A stretch of DNA of 64,000 nucleotides from Eurosta solidaginis (lineage: Eukaryota > Arthropoda > Insecta > Diptera > Tephritidae), in assembly GCF_040869045.1 (NCBI RefSeq), contig NC_090321.1, positions 93,602,603 to 93,666,602 of the forward strand. The letters are read 5' to 3'. The position numbers were made by a program, and so were the translations under genes. The notes beneath the pieces are model-generated. The model made no database searches and was not told where the DNA came from. It worked only from the letters and a program-made list of their open reading frames with translations. Each line of letters starts with the position of its first letter. Positions within the stretch are counted from its first letter, which is position 1. Positions 54,976 to 64,000 of this stretch are shown piece after piece.

Positions 54976-57920
54976 ATACCTTTAATTTGATACCCATATC
55001 GTACAAACACATCATAGAGTCACCCCTGGTCCACCTTTATGGTGATATCTCGAAAAGGCGTCCACCTATATAACTAAGGCCCACTCCCTTTTAAAATACT
55101 CATTATTACCTTTCGTTTGATACCCATATCGTACAAACAAATTCTAGAGTCACCCCTGTTCCACCTTTATGGCGATATCTCGAAAAGGCTTCTACCCATA
55201 AAACTATGGCCCACTCCGTTTTAAAATACTCTTCAAGACCTTTGGTTTGATATCCATATTGTACAAACGCATTCTAGAGTCACCCCTGGTCCACGTTTAT
55301 GGCGATATCTCGAAAAGGCGTCCTCTTATAGATCTAAGGCCGACTCCCTTTTAAAATACTCACCAACAGCTTTCATTTGAGACCCATATCGTACAAAAAA
55401 ATTCTAGAGTCACCCCTGGTCCACCTTTATGGCGATATCTCGAAAAGGCGTCCACCTATAGAACTAAGGCCCACTCCCTTTTAAAATACTCATTAACCCT
55501 TTTCATATTGTACAAGCGCATTCTAGAGTCACCCCTGGTCCACGTTTATGGCGATATCTCGAAAAGGCGTCCACTTATAGATCTAAGACCCACTCCCTTT
55601 TAAAATACTCATCAACACCTTTCATTTGATACCCATATCGTACAAAAAAATTCTAGAGTCACCCCTGGTCCACCTTTATGGCAATATCTCGAAAAGGCGT
55701 CCACCTATAGAACTAAGGCCCACGCCCTTTTAAAATACTCATTAACACCTTTCATTTGATACCCATATCGTACAAACAAATTCTAGAGTCACCCCTGGTC
55801 CACCTTTATGGCGATATCTCGAAAAGGCGTCCACCCATAGAATTAAGGCCCACTCCCTTTTAAAATACTCATTAACACCTTTCGTTTGATACCCATATTG
55901 TACAAACGCATTCTAGAGTCACCCCTGGTTCACGTTTATGGCGATATCCCGAAAAGGCGTCCACGAATAGAACTAAGGCCCATTCCCTTTTAAAATACTA
56001 ATTAACCCTTTTCATTTGATATCCATATCGTACAAACGCATTCTAGAGTCACCCCTGGTCCACGTTTATGTTGATATCCCGAAAAGGCGTCCACCTATAG
56101 AACTAAGGCCCACTCCCTTTTAAAATAATCATTAACCCTTTTCATTTGATATCCATATTGTACAAACGCATTCTAGAGTCACCCTGGTCCACGTTTATGT
56201 TGATATCCCGAAAAGGCGTCCACGAATAGAACTAAGGCCCATTCCCTTTTTAAATACTTATTAACACCTTTCGTTTGATACCCATATTGTACAAAAGCAT
56301 TCTAGAGTCACCCCTGGTCCACATTTATGGAAATATCTCGAAAAGGCGTCCACCTATAGAACTAAAGCCCACGCCCTTTTAAAATACTCATTAACACCTT
56401 TCATTTGATACCCATATCGTACAAACAAATTCTAGAGTCACCACTGGTCCGCCTTTATGGCGATATCTGGAAAAGGTGTCCACCCATAGAACTAAGGCCC
56501 ACTCCCTTTTAAAATACTTATTAACACCTTTCGTTTGATACCCATATTGTACAAACGCATTCTAGAGTCACCCCTGGTCCACGTTTATGGCGATATCCCG
56601 AAAAGGCGTCCTCCTATAGAACTGAGGCCCTCGCCATTTTAAAATACTTATTAACACCTTTCGTTTGATGCCCATATTGTACAAAAGCATTCTAGAGTCA
56701 ACCCTGGTCCACCTTTATAACGATATTCCGAAAAGGCGTCCACCTATAGAACTAAGGCCCACTCCCTTTTAAAATACTCATTAACACTTTTCATTTCATA
56801 CCCATATCGCACAAACAAATTCTAGAGTCACCCCTGGTCCACCTTTATGGCGATATCTCGAAAAGGCGTCCACCTATAGAACTAAGACCCACTCACTTTT
56901 AAAATACTCATTAACACCTTTCATTTGATACCCATATCGTAAAAACAAATTCTAGAGTCACCCCGTCTACCTTTATGGCGATATCTCGAAAAGGCGTCCA
57001 CCTATAGAACTAAGACCCACTCGCTTTTAAAATACTCATTAACACCTTTCATTTGATACCCATATCGTACAAACAAATTCTAGAGTCACCCCTGGTCCAC
57101 CTTTATGGCTATATCTCGAAAAGGCGTCCACCCATAGAACTAAGGCCCACTCCCTTTTAAAATACTCATTAACACCTTTCGTTTGATACCCATATTGTAC
57201 AAACGTATTCTAGAGTCACCCCTGGGCCACGTTTATGGCGATATCTCGAAAATGCGTCCACCCATAGAACTAAGGTCCACTCCCTTTTAAAATACTCATT
57301 AACACCTTTCATTTGATACCCATATCGTACAAACATATTCTAGAGTCACCCCTGGTCCACTTTTATGCCGATATCCCGAAAAGGCGTCCACCTATAGAAC
57401 TTAGGCACATTCCCTTTTAAAATACTCATTAACACCTTTCATTTGATACTCATATCGTACAAACAAATTCTAGAGTCACCCCTGGTCCACCTTTATGGCG
57501 ATATCTATCTCGAAAAGACGTCCACCTATAGAACTAATACCCACTCCCTTTTTTAAAATACTCATTAACACCTTTCATTTGATACCCATATCGTACAAAC
57601 AAATTCTAGAGTCACCCCGTCTACCTTTATGGCGATATCTCGAAAAGGCGTCCACCTATAGAACTAAGACCCACTCGCTTTTAAAATACTCATGAATACC
57701 TTTCATTTGATACCCATATCGTACAAACGCATTCTAGAGTCAACCCTGTTCCACCGTTATGGCGATATCCCTAAATAGCGTCCATCTATAGAACTATGGC
57801 CCACTCCCTCTTAAAATACTCTTTAATACCTTCCATTTGATACACATGTCATACAAACACATTCCAGGGTTACCCTAGGTTCATTTTACTACGAGGTGCT
57901 TTTCCCTTATTTTGTCTCCA
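54976..57920 (+). repeat. 130-bp satellite array in HINE C (~22 units)
   Basis: Same unit as 13700-15955. TTCTAGAGTC recurs exactly 130 bp apart at 55781, 55911 and 56041. Some units carry CCGAAAAGGC in place of TCGAAAAGGC, and a short variant with CACCCCGTCTACC recurs at about 56960 and 57615. Short ORFs here are array shadows. Confidence 0.9.
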
Positions 57921-58068
57921 CAGCTCTCAACTGAGTATGTAATGTTCGGTTACACCCGAGCTTAGCATTCCTTACTTGTTTTCAATTCAATTTTAACCTG
58001 TAAAAGAAAAACATACCTACATAAACTGGTATCCAAAATATTATAAGTGTAAATGAGAGAGAGCATCA

Positions 58069-58388
58069 CAAATATTGAGGAGCGCGCTCTCTTTGCTGAG
58101 GTGGTTATATTTTGGCCGATCTTTACACAAAATTTACCAAGTCTGCCGTATGGTCCTAACCAAGGTTATAGTAAAGTGTGTAATTTTGAAACCATTCAAT
58201 CAACCCGTACTATTCTTACTGGGTTATATTATTATTATGTACATATGTACATGCAAATACCCAGTAGAAATATTACGGATTAATTGATTAGTTTAATAAC
58301 TGGCACACTTGACTATGACCTTTTGTGAGAAGGTCGGGCAAAATATTATCAACGCTGCAAAGAGAGCACACTCTCTCAATATTATTTG
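58069..58388. repeat. Inverted-repeat element, possible MITE
   Basis: CAAATATTGAGGAGCGCGCT...TTGGCCGATC at the left pairs imperfectly over about 50 bp with the complement of 58335-58389 (AGAGAGCACACTCTCTCAAT). No clear duplication at the borders. The small frames at 58053-58287 lie inside and are not supported. Confidence 0.5.
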
Positions 58389-58394
58389 CGATAT

Positions 58395-60280
58395 TATGTA
58401 TTTCCGACCAGTTCTTGTTGAATCTGAAGGTATACTATTAGGCTTTTCCGGTATAAGTTTTTTTAAAGTGCGAATATAAAATTACATTATTCCACTTTTC
58501 TAACCCAATGTTTCACTAATAACTTTTTAGCATCATCGGGAATATTTGTTTATTGTTTAAATCTTTTACAAACAACAAAATACAAAAAATGTTAAATTAC
58601 ATACAAAATATATTGAATTTACTAAATCAGTATAAAAAATCAACTAATTTGTGACGTTTTCTCTCAATTCCACATATAAGATTTTGGATAACAGTTTATG
58701 TATGTGTCTCTTTTACAATTCAAAATTGACTTGAAAAAAAAAAAACACTTCGGTTTAGCCCACTTCACTTTCAGTCAAGATATGCTAACAGGGTAGAAAG
58801 TATTTTCCCGCTAAACAGTTGTTAACTCTTTTATTCACTTACTGGACTATCTATTAGGACTCGTTGTTATTATAGGTAATTTTTGCGAAAAATTTTAATA
58901 GAATTGAAAATTGCTTGATATAAAAGCTAATGACGGCACACAGGTGGCCGTTAAACATGTATTTATTTCAAACATAGTGAAATCATATCAAACGCAAAAT
59001 GATTACAAATTCTAATCACTTATCTTTCCCACTAAGCACTCAGGTTATCGTGTGACATACGTACAGATGTAAAAAATATGTGTTCTTTCGTACCTCTTCG
59101 TTTATATTGTTTTCGTCAGCTGTTTCCTCTGCTCTCCTTGTGCACTTCCAGTTGCCTAAGCACAAGACTTTCAGTACAGACACTTGTTATCAATACCGCG
59201 CAGCGATTTTCACAATTACATTTACAGTTCGTTTTTATTTATAATTTGTAATGTATACAAACATGTGAACGTACATATGTATACTTATACAAGAAATATA
59301 TCAAATTCAAATAGTATTTTCCACCCACATATACAAGTAAGTTAGCTATTACGCTCTCCCACACTCATGAGAGAACCGCCTTAATGCATCGATAAATTGT
59401 CTAAATATTATGCAAGGAATGACGTAGCCACTTCACCTTCAAATTAAAATTACACAGTAATATTCTTTTTGTTTGCAAACATGGATACATTAGTAATATT
59501 ACGGGCAGAATTTTGTTTTCACCAAAAGTCGTACCGTTAATTTGTTTGTACTAAGCAAACACTGATTCCGACATTTGCCACATACAAATTTTGTTTGTTA
59601 TTTACCACTTTCTTAATTTGCCTCTAATCATAACAAAAACGTAAATCGATTTCTTAACTCTACAAATCCACAGCCGTTGAGAATGACACTCACGAAACAA
59701 CTGACAACTGCTTTAACATTCAGCTGATAGCTTTACACATTTGCTTATAAACCTTTTCGTCTACAATGTGTGTACATTTGTATATAGTTAAATATTAAAT
59801 GATTCAGTTCGCTATATGGTGGAGCATTCCCAAACCACAATATAATGTTTGGGTAATTCAAAAGCCTATGAATGTTTGTTTATTGTGTACTTAAATTGCT
59901 TAGCTGTGTATATTTTGCAAGCATTTAGCAAAGACACGCACCAGAAAAGATCGTAATCTAATGAAAGTACAGTTGTGTTCCTTCCTTTATGACACTGAGC
60001 AGTGTAACGACAGCCTTTGTAGTCAACCCTAATGTTTATTTTTATTTTTTTTAACACAACCGGGTATATGAACAGGTGGTATGCAACGGCATACAAAAAT
60101 TGTTCCCCTTTTTAGTTGTTAGCTTACACACACTTCGCCAAATACGTGCATGTATTAGTGGTTGATTATTGGGATGCATATACGTGCATATGTGCACCCG
60201 CTATAAGGCCGATCACGATTAAGTTTGACCGTGGCTGAAAGGCTTTGCTGAACGGTTACCAGGAAAATGCCGCAAGGTAA
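58395..60280. other. No gene seen; low-copy AT-rich DNA
   Basis: No transposon ends, arrays or coding frames stand out. This is the largest stretch without visible repeats, consistent with upstream DNA of a host gene. Confidence 0.4.
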
Positions 60281-60287
60281 AATTGCC

Positions 60288-60294
60288 TATAAAA
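60288..60294 (+). promoter_or_regulatory. Candidate TATA box
   Basis: TATAAAA in GCCTATAAAAGGGGTC, a near-consensus core. A start about 25-30 bp later falls near CGGTCTGTGC (60311-60320), with no strong initiator. Host promoter or an unrecognised LTR promoter are both possible. Confidence 0.5.
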
Positions 60295-60314
60295 GGGGTC
60301 CGCTTCACAGCGGT

Positions 60315-60564
60315 CTGTGCTGCCTACACAAAGTTTAAAGTGTGAAAAAAAGGTGAAAGTTTTTTTTAAGTGCGCGTTTCAAAACCGAGTGTGTACAACA
60401 AAATGGTTTAAAGTTTTATTTTAAAGTGCGTGGTTTTCGAAAAGTTTCGCGTCGATAAAATTCAGTGCGTGTCAGAATATTTGGGAATTTTCCTAAGGAT
60501 TACCGCCACCCTGTTGGCGCAACGAGCGCACCGAAGGAGCGAACTGGTTGGCAGTTGAAATCAG
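60315..60564 (+). other. Candidate untranslated first exon
   Basis: Downstream of the TATA box the sequence becomes GC-richer (AAAGTGCGTGGTTTTCG; GCGCAACGAGCGCACCGAAG) with no long frame and stops at TCAG|GTAAGT, a consensus donor. This resembles a fly 5' UTR exon. Small ORFs crossing it are not supported. Confidence 0.4.
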
Positions 60565-62106
60565 GTAAGTCACTGTGTGTTTTTTTTTGTAGTAAAAGAA
60601 TATACTTTAAAGAATTGGTGGTTGGCACTGAGAAATGTGGGAATTACCACAACGAGTAACAACAACGATTCACGACGACACAGTTTCACATTATCGAAAG
60701 GATCCACATAACCTGGCACGAAATCCCACAACAACAACAGCAACTGAACTAAAGGGTTGGGACTGGGAGGAGCTGCATCATTGCTTTTTTTTGCACCCAC
60801 TCAAGGATCAACAAAACAAAAAATAAGGTATTTCTTCTGGAGCAGTAAATACAATAACCAACAAACACAACAATATTCGGCGGAACAAGAATACAACGAG
60901 TAGTCACCAAACACACGCACATACACCAAGGTAAAACAAAAACCGAAACTAACACTACACACACTATCCACGAACACGTACACACACACGCTACAAGGCA
61001 ACATTTTTGGCAAACAATTTCGGCGACACACACAATCTAGCAACATCGTACACGGCGGTAGGCAACACGCCACAAGAAACATCGGTAATTAAACATCGGC
61101 CACATAGAACAATTTATACACGCAACACCACTCACCAGAAACATCCGCCACGAAAGAGATCGTTAGCAACATCCACTAAGTGAGCGAGCGGGAGAGTCGC
61201 TATCGTCGCTTGCTCATGCTCACGGCTACACATTTCCACCACACTGATATGAACTATTAAGGTACACCTGGAAAAACCACAAAATTTTTTTATGAAATTC
61301 CTATTTGATGTATTTTATGTACTTTTCATTTGTTGTAATTTACACATATTTTTTTAGATCAATAAGTAAGAATTTTGCTTGAAATTTACGTAATAAGCGT
61401 AGTCGTAAGTTCACCACTTTTTTTATATAATTTGCAAAAATTATTTGCTTTGAATTTTTCTTATTTCGTTTCTTTATTTTTTGTCATTTGCTTATTATTT
61501 AATTTGCCATTTCTACTTGCACAAGCATATTCATTTGCGGTCACTCTTGTGCAAAAGCACCTAAGTCCACTTAAGAACATTTTTTTTTTCTTTTTGAGCT
61601 TTTTATTTTTTTTGAGATATCTTTCTCATTGGGTAAAAATAATTTTTTTTCAGTTATTAATTTAAAGTGAAAAGTAAAATTTGGCGCTTAATTAAGTTGA
61701 CACCACTTGTATTAGTTTTTAAATTAATTTTAATTCAAATTGCCTTTCGCTTTGCCACTATTGGTTTTGATCTTTAATTCTACTAAATGCATTTTATTTA
61801 GTTTTATTAAATTATTTAACGAAAAAAAGGAACAAAAACAATAAATTTCTTTGTTAATATTTGTTTTACCTGATTTTTTCATATCAGTACTACACATTTT
61901 TACTTTTCACTTTTATTGTTTTTTTTTCTCACTGAAACAATCACATCCGCGCGGCCGAATAAAAATATTAAAACTGAAAAGGTAAAGAAGAGTAAAAACA
62001 TCAAGAACTTAAACTTTCCTTGATTTTAGTTATTCGGCCATTGCCCTATTAGCGGAATACCCTGTATGTATTATTGTTGTACCTTTTCTTTAATCTCCAC
62101 TTTCAG
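60565..62106 (+). other. Candidate intron or spacer
   Basis: CA-rich from 60630 to 61140, with a GAGCGAGCG...CGCTTGCTC near-palindrome at 61183-61216, then very AT-rich. Ends in the pyrimidine-rich acceptor TAATCTCCACTTTCAG. Confidence 0.35.
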
Positions 62107-62151
62107 CTTCATACGCCGTCTTTGGTACCAAACTCTGGTGACAAAAGCGAG
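62107..62151 (+). other. Candidate 45-bp exon
   Basis: Lies between a good acceptor (CTCCACTTTCAG) and the donor GCGAG|GTGAGC. Open in two frames. In one of these it would run on into the frame behind the acceptor at 62897 (…RHEPKFCYAT…). The encoded peptide is not recognised. Confidence 0.3.
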
Positions 62152-62897
62152 GTGAGCGCACGCATTTACATATATTTAATTTTTGCTAGTCAAGTGTACA
62201 AACGTATGTACATATTTGAGTGAAGTAGATTTTTGTGCATATGCTTGGGTAAAGGAACATTAGGCTAGGTCAGATTTTTGAAAACATAAATAAAAAAATT
62301 TTTTGATTTAAATTCTTAATTCCGTACGCATAATTTTACCTTTTACTTTTAAATATAATAATTTGAAATAATTTTTATAGATGTAGGTCGTCGGTTTAAT
62401 AATTGTTTTGAGATAATTGAACTTAGCTCCTTGCAGTAGTCGTAATAATTACAGTGTAAATTCTGTGAGATTTTGCCTTAGATATTATTATTTAACATCG
62501 TAAGAATTTTGATGAATTGTTAATAATAAAGAAATTGTACATTTTTGCCAAAATTTCCAGATTAATTAATATTTTATGGGTTGAAGTTTTTTCCAGGCGA
62601 AACATAAATAATATGTCAGGCTAAAGTCTTTTCCTTTGTTGGTGTGGGTGTTGCCTGGTGGCAAGAGGTAAGGTGAGTTGAGACGGTTGAGGGAGTGAGG
62701 GACATGGACTGATGACTTAGTGACGGGAGCTTGTCAGGAACAAGGGAACTCTACTCGGGAAGCGGAGCCATAGTAGAGTTAGAAGGCTGGTCACATCATG
62801 TGAACAGGAGGGGTGGGACGGCTCCACCTGACTCAGACAGGTTTTCTCCCGCTTTACTATATTTCTTTTTCTTCCTTTGTTTAAATTCTTTCCCCAG
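62152..62897 (+). other. Candidate intron, with GC-rich patch
   Basis: AT-rich to 62620. 62640-62830 is unusually G-rich, with several GTAAG/GTGAG sites (AGAGGTAAGGTGAGTTG). Ends with a long pyrimidine tract and TTTCCCCAG at 62897. Confidence 0.3.
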
Positions 62898-62899
62898 GC

Positions 62900-63049
62900 A
62901 TGAACCTAAATTTTGCTATGCAACTGTTGGGAAAGGAGAAGTGGCAAGAACCGCGTCTCAAAGCCGACGAGCCTCAGCCGGGCTATTACCATGCCAACCC
63001 GCCACTCATCCTCTCCCGCACCAGGCAGTTACGTAACAGCAGATATTAA
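62900..63049 (+). CDS. Small ORF behind a strong splice acceptor, unknown
   Basis: 49 codons from ATG 62900, 3 bp after the CAG of the acceptor (MNLNFAMQLLGKEKWQEPR... and a Tyr/Pro-rich then Arg-rich C-terminus). The overlapping frame of 62898-63036 is also open, so coding is not certain in either. The base composition is distinctly GC-richer than the neighbours. No family recognised; host exon, uORF exon or chance are all possible. Confidence 0.25.
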   Translation: MNLNFAMQLLGKEKWQEPRLKADEPQPGYYHANPPLILSRTRQLRNSRY

Positions 63050-63660
63050 CTTTAAAAAGTTTACTATAAAAAAAATCGAAACAAAAAAATACAAAAGGAC
63101 CAATACATAGCACAAAGAAATAGCCTAAAATTATGCTAAACTTAATACCAGGCACAGTGGTGGTGACAGTGGTGCGTTGGAAAAATGAGGGAAATTATTT
63201 TTTTGTTTGTTTTTTTTTGCTTATTTTTTTTACTTTTTTTACTTTTTTTTATTTTTTAGTTAATAAATAAATAATCTGAATTAAAAATGGGGATTTAGAT
63301 ACAGAAAAAAGGTGTAAGCTCCCTTGTGAACACTTCCCCGACGATTCGAAGTTGGTTGGTTGGTTCTTTCTTCTTCTGTGAAAATTCCTATGAAAATTCC
63401 AAACAAAAAAATACATAGAATTTGTATAGTTTATTACTATCCATAGTATAAAACATAATACAAATTATTAAAATACTTTGGCGGGTTGTTTAGTATATTG
63501 TATACTGTTAAGAACATTGTACAGAATCGTAAAAATTAATTTAGGTTGGTGTATTCAAAAGATTCATATGCAGACACAAAAGAAATCAGTACAAGCTACC
63601 TTGCTTTTAATTACTTCCTTTATATCAGTTTCGTTTCATGTTTTTTCACAAATTTCAGTA
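63050..63660. other. No gene seen
   Basis: T-rich tract at 63200-63260 and AT-rich spacer. The ORF at 63478-63696 has no recognisable domain. Confidence 0.4.
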
Positions 63661-63664
63661 CAGA

Positions 63665-63990
63665 AATGTGAAATTTCGCAATCAATTTTTAAGTAACTTC
63701 CCGGGAAGCTAGAGTCTTGAAACTTGATTCACATATCGGAATCCGATGACAATTTAACAAGGGGGAAAAACAATTTTGCAACTGGTCCAAGGATCGTGAA
63801 AATTCGATAAATCATCCGAATTTGGAAATTTTGCTTTGGAATTTTAAGGAGTTTCCTTACCTTAAGATACCTTAAATATTGAACAGAGCTTCGTACTCTA
63901 TTGGGTGTAATGTTAAGAATAACTGGAGTTTCTGTGTGAGACATGGATCGAAATAGTTAGATACATATTTAGAAAGTTCATGTACAACAC
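63665..63990 (-). repeat. ~150-bp repeat, diverged reverse units
   Basis: CAATTTTTAAGTAACTTCCC, AAGCTAGAGTCTTGAAACTT and CATGGATCGAAATAGTTAGA follow the reverse unit of 38423-38885. The second unit runs to the window end. Confidence 0.6.
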
Positions 63991-64000
63991 ATAGAATTCT

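Larger units (their letters stand above)
49797..57981 (+). mobile_element. HINE element C, largest copy, with LTR element inside
   Basis: Left end TTTTTATACTCAGTTGAGCA, four GTCC units at 49935, ACCACGCCCACTTTTTCGAT blocks, a 130-bp array, 3' subterminal repeat (57925-57937), hairpin GTTCGG/CCGAGC (one stem change) and end CTTACTTGTTTT. The retrotransposon at 51182-54975 split the first satellite unit. Without it the element is about 4.4 kb. Confidence 0.8.

Noticed and set aside
60749..61082. Minus-strand Cys/Val-rich ORFs
   Set aside because: They are the complement of a CA-rich, low-complexity stretch.
62107..62160. TGGTGACAAAAGCGAGG as an LTR primer-binding site
   Set aside because: No LTR pair, TG...CA border or polypurine tract could be found around it; the splice-site reading fits better, though weakly.

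Overview
This window is eukaryotic, AT-rich, intron-bearing and packed with transposons. It looks like intergenic or heterochromatin-proximal DNA of a higher dipteran. A tephritid fruit fly is the best guess, because the Helitron-like elements with central tandem arrays, the (GTCC)n blocks and the tRNA-like SINE are of a kind I associate with that family; that is recall, not a search. There is no bacterial-style operon, no rRNA and no convincing complete host protein gene.

Left part (1-12,000). A 3.8-kb cut-and-paste element (1790-5566) has inverted ends, repeated subterminal motifs and a three-part gene for a DDE-like transposase of the insect family with the YSDSCPGQN motif (I believe the DUF7869 type). 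It is followed by a decayed Jockey-type LINE piece. Then comes a nested stack inside a short Helitron-like (HINE/DINE-type) element: a long-inverted-repeat element carrying two MITEs joined head to tail, plus a hAT element whose transposase frame has three stop codons and no frameshift.

Middle (12,000-44,000). Two HINE elements carry 130-bp satellite arrays (12,397-16,042 and 26,622-29,557; the second sits inside a pogo/Tigger-like element). Between and after them are MITEs with 8-10-bp target duplications, SINEs, LINE remnants, a THAP-like remnant, a ~150-bp tandem-repeat element, a hAT copy (33,407-35,124) holding a second hAT-type element, a hAT-like element (35,383-36,358), and a second hAT copy (38,164-41,463) inside an old LTR.

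Right-centre (44,304-57,981). Two copies of one LTR retrotransposon family encode SAP domain, coiled coil, Gag, CCHC knuckle, aspartic protease and the integrase C-terminal GPY/F module in one frame. Reverse transcriptase, RNase H and the integrase core are absent. Copy 1 (44,304-48,120, target duplication ATAT) is broken. Copy 2 (51,182-54,975, target duplication ATAC) keeps an open 761-codon frame and sits inside the satellite of a third large HINE (49,797-57,981).

Right end (58,000-64,000). Mostly low-copy AT-rich DNA. A TATA box, a possible untranslated first exon ending CAG|GTAAGT, a possible 45-bp exon and a small ORF behind a good splice acceptor could be the 5' end of a host gene reading rightwards. 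This is the least certain part.
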